From contig JANBQS010000249.1 in the NCBI GenBank assembly GCA_027577415.1, forward strand, positions 1 through 24,337: a DNA stretch of 24,337 nucleotides. Reading direction: 5' to 3'. Below, one piece after another: positions 7,564-16,689 of the stretch. Made by a program: the position numbers and the translations under genes. Under the pieces are notes generated by a model. The model was not told the origin of the DNA and did not search any database. It worked only from the letters and a program-made list of their open reading frames with translations. Position 1 is the first letter of the stretch. The number at the start of each line of letters is the position of its first letter. The DNA comes from Coemansia sp. RSA 922. Its lineage: Eukaryota > Kickxellomycota > Kickxellomycetes > Kickxellales > Kickxellaceae.

Positions 7564-8781
7564 ATGTCTGCCATGTACATTGAGCGGCCGACATACAAGC
7601 GTGAAAAGTCAGCGCCAGAGACGCGGCCGCTGCTCGAGCGGCTGCACTGGGTGCACGTTATTCTGCTGTCGACAACACCGCTGATCGCTCTCTATGGCAT
7701 CCTAACCACCACGCTCACAGTGAAGACCATGCTCTGGGCCACACTATACTATGCCTTTGCTGGCTTGGGAATCACTGCTGGCTACCATCGCATGTGGGCT
7801 CACACTGCGTACTCTGCCACGTACCCTCTGCAGCTCTTCCTAGCCTTTGCTGGGTCTGCCGCCGTCCAGGGCTCGATCTTCTGGTGGGCTCGGGACCACC
7901 GCGTCCACCACAGGTACACCGACACTCCTCGCGACCCCTACGACGCCATCCAGGGATTTTGGCACTGCCACATCGGCTGGATGCTGGTCAAGAAGGACCG
8001 CCGCCGCCTGGGCTATGCTGACACATCAGACCTCAAGAGCGACCCGCTCGTCCGCTGGCAGCACAAGTACTACCCCCTGCTCGTCCTGGTGTTTGGCGTT
8101 GTCCTTCCTACATCGGTGGCTGGCTTGCTCTGGGGCGACTGGCGTGGCGGGTTCTTCTACGCAACTGTCCTCCGCATGGTCATGCTGCACCATGCTACCT
8201 TTTGCGTCAACTCGCTTGCGCATACCATCGGCACTCATACCTACGATGACGTGCAGACTGCACGCGACTCGTGGATTACAGCCTTGGTCACCATGGGCGA
8301 GGGCTACCACAACTTCCACCACCAGTTCCCCAACGACTACCGCAACGCCATCCGCTTCTACCAGTACGACCCAACCAAGTGGTTCATCCGTGTCATGGCG
8401 TCGCTGGGGCTTGCCTACGACCTCAAGACCTTCCCAGCCAACGAGATTGAAAAGGGCTTCATCCAGATGCGCATGCAAGAGCTTGAGAACAAGCGTGTCA
8501 AGCTTACCTTTGGCACCCCAGTCGCCAAGCTCCCCGTATTCACTGAGCAGGAATTCCTCGACCAGGTCAAGACCAACAAGAAGCAGTGGATGGTCATCGA
8601 GGGCTATGTCTACGACGTCAAGCCCTTTATCAACGACCACCCCGGCGGCAAGGCGCTTATCATGGGCGGCATTGGCAAGGATATGACAGAGGCCTTCAAT
8701 GGCGGCGTCTACCAACACCACAACTCGGCCCGCAACTTGATGAACACGTCGCTGCGTATTGGTGTGTTGCAGCGTCTTTGA
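7564..8781 (+). CDS. OLE1: Acyl-CoA delta-9 desaturase with cytochrome b5 domain
   Basis: An ER-membrane enzyme that inserts the first double bond into palmitoyl- and stearoyl-CoA, using O2 and electrons passed through its fused cytochrome b5. It has 405 residues. The three histidine boxes that hold the di-iron centre are intact: HRMWAH (75-80), HRVHH (112-116) and HNFHH (249-253), with the extra NSLAH at 216-220. Hydrophobic segments at about 28-72 and 170-205 supply the membrane hairpins. The C-terminal cytochrome b5 domain (about 325-405) keeps HPGG (359-362), and the second heme histidine is at 385 or 386. It is short for a fungal Ole1 (the yeast enzyme is about 510 residues) because the N-terminus and the linker before b5 are trimmed. 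The segment after NSLAH reads HTYDDVQTARD where family members usually have QPFDDRRTPRD. The ATG at 7564 follows a pyrimidine-rich leader. Confidence 0.96.
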   Translation: MSAMYIERPTYKREKSAPETRPLLERLHWVHVILLSTTPLIALYGILTTTLTVKTMLWATLYYAFAGLGITAGYHRMWAHTAYSATYPLQLFLAFAGSAAVQGSIFWWARDHRVHHRYTDTPRDPYDAIQGFWHCHIGWMLVKKDRRRLGYADTSDLKSDPLVRWQHKYYPLLVLVFGVVLPTSVAGLLWGDWRGGFFYATVLRMVMLHHATFCVNSLAHTIGTHTYDDVQTARDSWITALVTMGEGYHNFHHQFPNDYRNAIRFYQYDPTKWFIRVMASLGLAYDLKTFPANEIEKGFIQMRMQELENKRVKLTFGTPVAKLPVFTEQEFLDQVKTNKKQWMVIEGYVYDVKPFINDHPGGKALIMGGIGKDMTEAFNGGVYQHHNSARNLMNTSLRIGVLQRL

Positions 8782-8793
8782 TTTTCTATTTCT

Positions 8794-8864
8794 GTAAGTT
8801 GCAACCAGCACTTTGTTTCTTTGTTTTTTTATAAATCCCCATTTCTTGCTATTCGTTTTTACAG
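8794..8864 (+). other. Probable 3' UTR intron of the desaturase gene, 71 bp
   Basis: GTAAGT begins 12 nt after the desaturase stop codon, and a T-rich tract ending TTTTTACAG follows at 8864. Both sites match the consensus well and the length matches the coding introns here (75 and 89 bp). Splicing would not change the protein. No obvious CTNAY branch point is visible, which is the main doubt. Confidence 0.4.
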
Positions 8865-9042
8865 AAAACATGCATGCATCCACATGCTATTAGCTGCAGG
8901 TATGCATAACCGACAGCCAATGTTTTGATCCATGCCGAAAACGTGGCTGTGCATGTCAGTGGCGTGCCGCTAATTGGCAATTGCACGTTTACATATAATC
9001 TAAACAGATGAAGGAAAAAAAACTGTATAACCCAAATTTGTC

Positions 9043-10029
9043 TTACGCGATTGACAGTGAGCTGTGCTCGCTGGCAGATATGCTCCTCTTGTCGTCGTCA
9101 ATGTCACCATCAACGAGCGCCCTCTTTGAAACGATGAGGAACTCGTAAAGTGTTGCGCCAACAATTCCACCGGCCATAGGCCCAGCTACAGGGACCCACG
9201 TGTATGATCCGTGGTTGGTGAATACGGCAGCGCCATACCAAATGGCAGCCGCGCAGCGTGGACCCAGATCACGTGCAGGATTGAACGAGTAGCCAGTCGG
9301 GTAGCCGATACTCAGCGCCAGCCCAGTCAGCAAAAGTCCAATGGCAAGGGGCGTGCACGATCTGGCGGGGAAGTTGTTGTTGTCAGTGATGGCAAACACG
9401 CCAATGACAAGCAATGCCGTTCCAACTGATTCGGATAGGAACGCTGCGCCATTTCCAATGAATGGGCGCGCAAAGTTGCCAAACGCACCTGCCGAGCCAA
9501 ATGTGCCATTTATCTGACGATTGTAGCCATCAAATGGGTCAAGCGAGTGCGCAAAGCAGGCGTATGCCAAGAGCGCACCCACAAAGGCACCGGCGAACTC
9601 GGCTAAAAAATAGAATGGAACTTGGATCCAGGGCAGACCTCGATAGCCTGCAAATGCCAGGGCCACTGCCGGATTGAGCATGGCTCCCGACACGCCACCA
9701 GCAATGAACACACCCGTCATAAGCGCAATGCCCCAACCAAGCGCATTCCCCACCCACGCCGACTGAGCATTGGTCGTGAGCACTGTGTAGGTCAGATTCG
9801 CGCCGCACCCCATCAGCACAAATACAGCAGTACCAAGGAACTCGGCAAAGTAGGGCGCAGCAAAGATACGGAGCCTGTTGACAAACGTGTCCCTGAGTTT
9901 GCGCTGATTAGCAAATTCGATTTCCTCTCCCGCTCGCTCTGAGGGATTCGAGGGATGCTTACTATACAGGCTGGAGTGGCTCTTGCCCTCGGACATACGA
10001 CGGCCACTTGGCGATACCGAGGTGGACAT
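9043..10029 (-). CDS. Aquaglyceroporin (MIP family channel)
   Basis: A six-helix plasma-membrane channel for glycerol and water, 328 residues from the ATG at 10029. The two pore motifs are MLNPAVAL (NPA at 119-121) and SFNPARDLGP (NPARD at 250-254). Aspartate after the second NPAR marks the glycerol-conducting GlpF branch rather than strict water channels. Selectivity-filter positions aligned to GlpF read Trp99, Tyr247 and Arg253. Before the first NPA, methionine replaces the usual histidine (SGAMLNPA). A charged cytosolic N-terminus of about 55 residues and an acidic, serine-rich tail flank the core. It lacks the long regulatory extensions of yeast Fps1 and has canonical NPA motifs. A possible 5' intron cannot be excluded: TACTAAT lies just upstream of the ATG and the first AG downstream is within codon 8. 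Confidence 0.93.
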   Translation of the reverse strand: MSTSVSPSGRRMSEGKSHSSLYSKHPSNPSERAGEEIEFANQRKLRDTFVNRLRIFAAPYFAEFLGTAVFVLMGCGANLTYTVLTTNAQSAWVGNALGWGIALMTGVFIAGGVSGAMLNPAVALAFAGYRGLPWIQVPFYFLAEFAGAFVGALLAYACFAHSLDPFDGYNRQINGTFGSAGAFGNFARPFIGNGAAFLSESVGTALLVIGVFAITDNNNFPARSCTPLAIGLLLTGLALSIGYPTGYSFNPARDLGPRCAAAIWYGAAVFTNHGSYTWVPVAGPMAGGIVGATLYEFLIVSKRALVDGDIDDDKRSISASEHSSLSIA

Positions 10030-10426
10030 TATTAGTAACAAAAAAAAAAACGGAAAATAAAATATAAAAAGAAGATATGCCGAGCAGAGAGCAAATAGGT
10101 TGGCAAATAAGTTGGTACTTATTACCAGCTCGCGCCACCAACATGTCCATGTAAGCCAATTTCACCTGCATATGATCGATCGCGATCAAGGATATTTTGT
10201 GATCTGCAGTCTCACCATATAGAAAGGAAAAGTATCTGACTCTAGACCTTTAGAGGTTGGGCACGGGCTTGCTTGTCAAACACGTGTGTGTGTGCATGCC
10301 TTGATTGACCATCAAGTCCCAGTAAAAGATAGCGCGGGGCCTGGGCATCTAAAGTGGGATGGATTCATTAGAGGTTTGATCCGCAATGATTCAAAGAAAA
10401 GATGCAGTATTATATTGGTTTTATGT
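10030..10426. other. Intergenic region with the aquaglyceroporin promoter
   Basis: About 400 bp between two minus-strand genes. It has an A10 run next to the aquaporin start, a palindromic GATCGCGATC (10178-10187), and a CACGTG E-box followed by a TG repeat (10281-10290). I see no additional gene here. Confidence 0.5.
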
Positions 10427-11068
10427 TTACTTTGGTCTGGGTTTGGCATCTTCACAAGGCGGCGGAATGGGAGCTTCAGGATCGATCGGGGTGAGCTGAA
10501 CGACACCGAGCTTGACGTATTTCTGGTGGTTGTCAAAGTACCGGTGCCAGCCCTTGATGCCGGCCAGCTCCTTCTCGCTCAGACCACGTGTGTCGTGAGT
10601 AACGTGATCCTTACGCGACAGGCAGTTGGTGCCAAATGCCCGCGACGCATCATGGCCAGCAAACAAGTGGTAGGAGCTGCCTGGTCCATAGAACCCCCAG
10701 CCGGAGCTCACGTCGTACACATCGCCCTCAATCGCCAGGAGCAGAGGCAGGCTCGGGTTGCTTCCGTCATGTTTAGCAAGCTCGAGCTGCGTAAACACGC
10801 GCTTTTGTCGCGGAATGTAGTTGCGCCAGTTCGTCCACTTGCTCGAGTGGCCCCAGAACGCCGTCTCCGTTATCAAGTACGACATGCAAATGCTTAGTCC
10901 CAGCATTGTAATGGCAATTCGTGCTACGATCGCCCACCACGCCAGACGGTTGCTGTTGCGATTGCTTCGAGCAGAGGGCCGCGCGGCTCTTGTCGTGGCT
11001 ATTTCTGGGTCAGTATTGCCCACAGAGCCTGCCTGCAGACGGCGCTGCTTTAACTCGCTGTCGTTCAT
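10427..11068 (-). CDS. Neuferricin-like MAPR heme-binding membrane protein
   Basis: A 213-residue protein of the membrane-associated progesterone receptor (MAPR) group, whose cytochrome b5-like fold binds heme through tyrosines. After a basic Ser/Arg-rich N-terminus, residues about 43-66 form one membrane helix. The MAPR domain spans about 91-190, with LLAIEGDVYDVSSG, FYGPGSSYHLFAGHDASRAF (126-145) and the closing KYVKLGVV. Tyr127 and Tyr133 match the conserved pair of PGRMC1, in which the first is the heme ligand. The RGLSEKEL and WHRYF segments resemble the neuferricin (CYB5D2) subgroup more than yeast Dap1. Relatives support cytochrome P450 enzymes and sterol synthesis, so a similar ER role is likely but inferred. 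The tail is proline-rich. The start ATG is 277 bp from the divergent RVB1 ATG. Confidence 0.88.
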   Translation of the reverse strand: MNDSELKQRRLQAGSVGNTDPEIATTRAARPSARSNRNSNRLAWWAIVARIAITMLGLSICMSYLITETAFWGHSSKWTNWRNYIPRQKRVFTQLELAKHDGSNPSLPLLLAIEGDVYDVSSGWGFYGPGSSYHLFAGHDASRAFGTNCLSRKDHVTHDTRGLSEKELAGIKGWHRYFDNHQKYVKLGVVQLTPIDPEAPIPPPCEDAKPRPK

Positions 11069-12715
<1,647 letters not shown>

Positions 12716-12821
12716 TGCGTGCTTTGGACAGAGGAATTGTCGATACCTTTTCAATGATATTGCTTTGAAAGCATATTAAAACTTTTCAGGGTTTGCAAAG
12801 GCAAGATGTATTACATGTGAT

Positions 12822-12827
12822 AATAAA
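12822..12827 (+). terminator. Polyadenylation signal AATAAA for RVB1
   Basis: AATAAA lies about 107 bp after the RVB1 stop and 30 bp before the stop of the converging VMA7 gene, so the two 3' UTRs probably overlap. Confidence 0.5.
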
Positions 12828-12856
12828 GGGTGCGTGTCGTATGGCATAGCACGGTT

Positions 12857-13305
12857 CTAGTCGCCAAGCAGCAGCTGGACCCGCTTTAGCACAGAGTCCT
12901 TGGATGGATCGTATGGGTGGTCCTTGGATGGTATCTCCAGAACTGTAGGAAATGCTGCGCTGTACTCGTCCAGGATGCCACGAATTTCATCGGCTATGTG
13001 CTGGTTGATCAAGATGATGGCGATGTCCTTGCGCTGAGTGAACGAGGTAAACTCTTCCTCAATGGTAACCTGCGTGGTCTTTGTGTCAACTACCAAAAAG
13101 TTGGGTCGCTGGTGAGCGTCTATGTCGCCGATTCCAGCCAACAGAAGCCCAGTTATCGTGTCCTAAATAGTCAATAGTGGTCGCTGAAGGAGGCAATTAG
13201 TAAGCTGTCGCTGTTGGAGTCGTAGAGACATGCTAAATAGGCGAGCATTACCTCATCGCCAATTGCTGCAATCAGCGTTCTGTCTTTGTGAACCGCTTGT
13301 GCCAT
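12857..13305 (-). CDS. VMA7: V-type proton ATPase subunit F, two exons
   Basis: A subunit of the V1 rotor stalk of the vacuolar proton pump. Exon 1 (13305-13252) codes 18 residues, [18 protein letters not shown]. Exon 2 (13162-12857) continues [14 protein letters not shown] and ends VQLLLGD. The 119-residue product matches the usual length. The hallmark segments [27 protein letters not shown] and [19 protein letters not shown] are present. The intron falls exactly within IGDE|DTIT, which is otherwise contiguous in homologues, so the splice sites are secure even though contiguous translation shows only exon 2. The ATG has A at -3. The start lies 282 bp from the divergent HAD-phosphatase ATG. 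Confidence 0.95.
13163..13251 (-). other. VMA7 intron, 89 bp, phase 0
   Basis: Minus-strand GTAATG donor after GAG, and acceptor CTATTTAG before GAC. A TACTAAT lies about 35 nt before the acceptor and ATTGACTAT nearer to it; either could be the branch site. Use of the earlier CTTCAG would put a stop in frame. Homology on both sides fixes the boundaries. Confidence 0.93.
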
Positions 13306-13587
13306 TTGCTCGCGAATGTGACGCAATGACGTTTGCCAGGTGTGATAATAAAGCTGGATAAAATGAATACAGAAGCGGTGGTCAGAAGAGAAAAAGGTGG
13401 TTGACAGGGCTAGCTGCTGCCCTTGAGCTCATCAATGCAATCGAGCCACGACTCGCCCAGGCAGCTCAGATAAAGGACACGTAGCTTGCAAGTCAGACTG
13501 GACCGTCAAACGCACTTCTCTTTCTTCCTCTGTCAAGCTTTTCAATTTTATCCTTTTCAGCAAACACTGCAAGCATAACAACTATAT
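13306..13587. promoter_or_regulatory. Divergent promoter of VMA7 and the HAD-phosphatase gene
   Basis: A 282-bp spacer between two ATGs. The HAD side has a C/T-rich leader (TTCTCTTTCTTCCTCTG, then CTTTTCAATTTTATCC) ending at ACTATATATG. No clear TATA box sits at the expected distance. Confidence 0.5.
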
Positions 13588-14286
13588 ATGGCGTCCACTC
13601 CTCAGATCAAGGCGTGCATATTCGATATGGACGGCCTGTTGCTAGACACCGAGACGATATACTCCGAGGTGACAAATAAGATCCTGGAGCCGTTTGGCAA
13701 GACGTTCCCCATTGAGACCAAGCTCAAGATGATGGGCCGCGACGTTCGCACTGCCACCGATATTCTCTTAAACGACCTCCAGCTTCCACTGACCTTTGAC
13801 GAGTACAACAACCAAGCCAACGAGCTAAAGCAAGTGTACTTTCGTCGCTCGGAGCTGATGCCAGGCGTAGAGAAGCTGCTCCGACACTTGGCCAAGCATT
13901 CAATTCCGATCGCTGTAGCTACCAGCTCTTCCAAGGCCATGTTTGCTATAAAGTCAGAGAGGCATGGCTCCGTGTTTGATCTGTTCGCGGGCAAGATCAC
14001 CTGTGGCGACGACCCCGCCGTTAAGCACGCGAAACCGGCGCCAGACATTTTCCAGATCGCCATGCAGCGCTTGGATGGTAGTTTGCAGCCGGAAGACTGC
14101 TTGGTGTTTGAGGATGCTGCCAATGGAGTCGAGGCGGCCAACAGCGCTCGTATGAGCTCGATCTGGGTCCATGACATGCGCTTTGCCGCTGATGCTTTGG
14201 CGCCGCCAGCTTGTCACGGAGCCACTGAGCGAGTCGTTTCGCTGTTGGAATTTGACCCAGAAAAGTACGGATTACCGCCGTTTTGA
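13588..14286 (+). CDS. HAD-family phosphatase, pseudouridine-5'-phosphatase-like
   Basis: A 232-residue soluble haloacid-dehalogenase phosphatase. Closest in pattern to HDHD1/PUDP, which removes phosphate from pseudouridine 5'-monophosphate. Motif I is FDMDGLLLDTE, with nucleophile Asp13 and acid-base Asp15. Motif II is VATSSSK (about 110-116). Motif III is Lys149 in KPAPDIF. Motif IV is VFEDAANGVEAA with Glu175 and Asp176. The cap (about 20-85) is the small helical type. MPGVEKLLRHLAKHSIPIAVATSS and GDDPAVKHAKP also track the HDHD1 pattern, and the end PEKYGLPPF matches that family's tail. Substrate is inferred; fungal relatives acting on glycerol 3-phosphate or 2-deoxyglucose 6-phosphate share the fold. 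The ATG follows ACTATAT. Confidence 0.9.
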   Translation: MASTPQIKACIFDMDGLLLDTETIYSEVTNKILEPFGKTFPIETKLKMMGRDVRTATDILLNDLQLPLTFDEYNNQANELKQVYFRRSELMPGVEKLLRHLAKHSIPIAVATSSSKAMFAIKSERHGSVFDLFAGKITCGDDPAVKHAKPAPDIFQIAMQRLDGSLQPEDCLVFEDAANGVEAANSARMSSIWVHDMRFAADALAPPACHGATERVVSLLEFDPEKYGLPPF

Positions 14287-14397
14287 CACTTAGAGTCGTA
14301 TGTACTATTTTTTTTTACCTATTACACAATGAACACCCAGCAGGCCACTTGGCCTAGCGGGGATAACCATGAATCCCTAGAGTAAACTAGAAGAGCG
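14287..14397. other. Short convergent 3' region
   Basis: Only 111 bp separates the HAD-phosphatase stop from the stop of the 7TM-RGS gene. A T9 run (about 14309-14317) follows the HAD gene. The 3' UTRs must be short or overlapping. Confidence 0.6.
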
Positions 14398-16161
14398 CTA
14401 TGATGTTGTCTTAGCAGCACGCGAGACTGTATTCCGTGCTTCCACTCGCTTGCGATATCCTGAGTACACGTCAGTGCATAGCAAAAACAGCACCTCGTCT
14501 TTGGCCTTGTCCAAGACAGAGAGAGTGACGTTGTTCTCCTCGATGGCGCTTTGAATGTCCTCCACGACCTCCCTTGGGATGTTGATCGACATGTAAGACC
14601 CAGCCGAAAAGTAGGTATAGGTAAAGCTGGCAAACGAACTCTTCACGGCTTCAGGAAATCGCGTGTTCTGGTCAACCGATAAAGGCGGAAGCGCAAGCAT
14701 GGCAGATTCAAATATGCCCTTGGTCACTGGCACCGCCGCCGCTGCTAGAGAGTGGTCCTCGAGCGACTTTCGAACATTGGCCAGCATTTGAATCGGAGAT
14801 CGAGCCTCCTCGAGCTGTGCAAGAGGCCTGGTAGCGGCAGCGCCTGGAGCGTCGTTGGCATCAGTGGAATGCTGGCTACAGGCGGATGGCGATTGACTCT
14901 GTACGCCCTGCCTTAGGGCGTCGATTGTTTTGTACTTTAGCATCTGAAAGTCATCGAGGAACACCGGTATCGACGTACTGTAGTTTTGAGCGGTATACAA
15001 GAGAAACAAGTGTCGCTGACTGTTGTCCTCCATCATTCGGTTAAACTCGCCGTAGAGCGGCAAGTACAGGCTGCGTCGAAGCTGAGGCCCCTTGTGCGAA
15101 TTGCATAGACCAGCCTGCGACGGCTGGTTAGCTAGCTGGTGCTGGTGTCTTGCCGAGCGTAGAAGTGGCCAACATACTGAGGAAATGTGACCCACAGCAA
15201 CTGCCAGCCACACAACAAGCAGCTCGGACACATGCTCCCTAACTTTGTCGAGAATAGTTTGCCAGAGCACAAACAGAACCACGGCCACTTGCGCTATGAC
15301 CATACAGACAAGGATGTCCGTGCGAGCTCCGTAGGGGTCTCGCACAGACCACATCCGAATTATTAGCACCGGGAAGAGTAGTCCTGTGAAGACTATAGCC
15401 GCGCCGTACGCAGGCCACAACTCCCATCCGCTATCGCGGCAGACCGGGTGAGTATTAGATGTTTGCAACGTGTAGCTTGGCGACCGAGTGGTAATAGCTA
15501 GCGCCACAATCCCCAATAAAACGCCAAATAGCACCAATACCACTAGTAATACGTTGTCGGCGAAATATTTTCCGTATCGAGTCTGGTAAGCTGGCGCACC
15601 GCAGCCTGTACGTAGCCGAACCAGGCTGGACTGGGACCGCATGCCTAAAGGACCAAACTCTGACCACGTGTAAAGTGTTTGGCCTGTGTCGGGCCGATAC
15701 GGCGCAGGGTTACTTTGTGGGCTGCTGTTCGCCGAAGAGACCTCGCTTTTGGTGGAGCTGTTCGGCGTGGCAATCAAACCAACATTTCTCGCACCAAGCA
15801 TGCCAGGAAGCCTTTGGAACAAGAAGCACCTTTGCACCGCACGCGCTGTGATAGTCGCGAGCCAAAGTACCACGCCAGGGTAAATGGCCCACAGCTTTAA
15901 GGCGCAGGGGTATTCACGCAGCGCCGAACCAACCAAGCTCAGCACCCCAGCGATCAGCCCAGCTATTGCCTGGACAACAACCAGAGGTACGGAACGATTC
16001 ATCAAGAGCGTATCACGCGAGCGTGCTTGGCGATAAACAATTGCGCACGTAGTAAGTAGTGTGACCGCGCAGTAGACCCCCAGGACCGAAAGTATACATG
16101 CTTGGCGAATGGATAGTCCCTGATCACTGGGCACAGCGTTGGGCACGTCGTCAAGTGGCAT
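14398..16161 (-). CDS. Seven-transmembrane protein with C-terminal RGS domain
   Basis: This 587-residue protein resembles a receptor fused to a regulator of G-protein signalling, as in plant AtRGS1 and the fungal GprK-type class. Hydrophobic helices fall at about 22-44, 57-81, 88-115, 201-226, 244-269, 280-303 and 311-336. A Ser/Pro-rich loop of about 85 residues separates helices 3 and 4. After a short basic linker, the cytosolic part from about 365 begins EFNRMMEDNSQRHLFLLYTAQN and VFLDDFQMLKYKT, matching the first half of an RGS domain. A low-complexity insert follows (about 420-460). The second half appears as IPREVVEDIQSAIEEN and FLLCTDVYSGYRK near 540-575. RGS domains speed GTP hydrolysis by G-alpha, so the protein should damp a G-protein signal in a ligand-dependent way. 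The ligand is unknown, and catalytic contacts could not be checked by eye. Confidence 0.82.
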   Translation of the reverse strand: MPLDDVPNAVPSDQGLSIRQACILSVLGVYCAVTLLTTCAIVYRQARSRDTLLMNRSVPLVVVQAIAGLIAGVLSLVGSALREYPCALKLWAIYPGVVLWLATITARAVQRCFLFQRLPGMLGARNVGLIATPNSSTKSEVSSANSSPQSNPAPYRPDTGQTLYTWSEFGPLGMRSQSSLVRLRTGCGAPAYQTRYGKYFADNVLLVVLVLFGVLLGIVALAITTRSPSYTLQTSNTHPVCRDSGWELWPAYGAAIVFTGLLFPVLIIRMWSVRDPYGARTDILVCMVIAQVAVVLFVLWQTILDKVREHVSELLVVWLAVAVGHISSVCWPLLRSARHQHQLANQPSQAGLCNSHKGPQLRRSLYLPLYGEFNRMMEDNSQRHLFLLYTAQNYSTSIPVFLDDFQMLKYKTIDALRQGVQSQSPSACSQHSTDANDAPGAAATRPLAQLEEARSPIQMLANVRKSLEDHSLAAAAVPVTKGIFESAMLALPPLSVDQNTRFPEAVKSSFASFTYTYFSAGSYMSINIPREVVEDIQSAIEENNVTLSVLDKAKDEVLFLLCTDVYSGYRKRVEARNTVSRAAKTTS

Positions 16162-16689
16162 TAAACTTAATGGGCTTGGTACCCGACAGATATTAAAACC
16201 AAGTAGGTACTCTGGGCGCAGAAAACAGTAAAAGAAAAAAGAAGCGTATTGAAACTCCGAAAGTAGTTAAAAATGTACAAAAAAATAAGAAAAACAAAGC
16301 GTGCACCGATCTTCGAGAAGCCAACAGCTGTGTTGGTTCTCATTCAGTCCTTCGACCGCGTGGTGCGGATCTGTGGTGCGGATTTTCCTTTACAAAACGC
16401 GAGATCCATGGATGAGGCGGCCTGCAGAGTTTGTAGCCATATTCGGAGCGAGCAAGGAAGCCACAGCAAAAATGTTGGCTTGTGCGTAGTAGGTGCCTTG
16501 TCCTATTAAGGATGCTGACAAGGCAGCCCAGGTCTGCTTGGCAGCGCAAACGACATGAGAAAATGATCTACAGAATTGGGACAATTACCACTCATTTTTC
16601 CAAACAAATCCTAATGCACCACATAAGGCAGATAGGCAAAACGTAATCAAGGAGGCATTCATCGTTCATTGTCGGCGACCAAGACAGAG
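16162..16689. other. Intergenic region, RGS-gene promoter side
   Basis: About 530 bp between two minus-strand genes. Near 16222-16290 it is A-rich on the + strand (T-rich on the minus), as expected upstream of the 7TM-RGS start. The remainder holds the 3' UTR of the YEATS gene and a possible tiny spliced gene. Confidence 0.4.
16340..16662 (-). CDS. Possible tiny spliced membrane-protein gene
   Basis: An ATG at 16662 opens a 24-codon segment that looks like a membrane helix or signal sequence (MNASLITFCLSALCGALGF). It reaches a GTAATT donor at 16588. An acceptor CCTTGTCAG at 16515 leads in phase into a frame ending FVKENPHHRSAPRGRRTE with a TGA, giving 82 residues. The 74-bp intron matches the other introns in length. 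Without splicing the first segment stops at a TAA that overlaps the donor. The same frame beyond that TAA is also open to 16390 (ends GRLIHGSRVL), so a broken or alternatively spliced gene is another reading. No family was recognised. Confidence 0.22.

Noticed and set aside
7847..8883. Long frames (about 280 codons) on both strands inside the desaturase gene
   Set aside because: They are Ser/Thr- or Val-rich shadows of the desaturase codons, which carry all family motifs.
9250..9265. CACGTG E-box
   Set aside because: It lies within the aquaglyceroporin coding sequence, so its presence is explained by codons.
10286..10897. 203-codon + strand frame opposite the MAPR gene
   Set aside because: It lies antisense to a clear MAPR domain and its sequence resembles no protein family.
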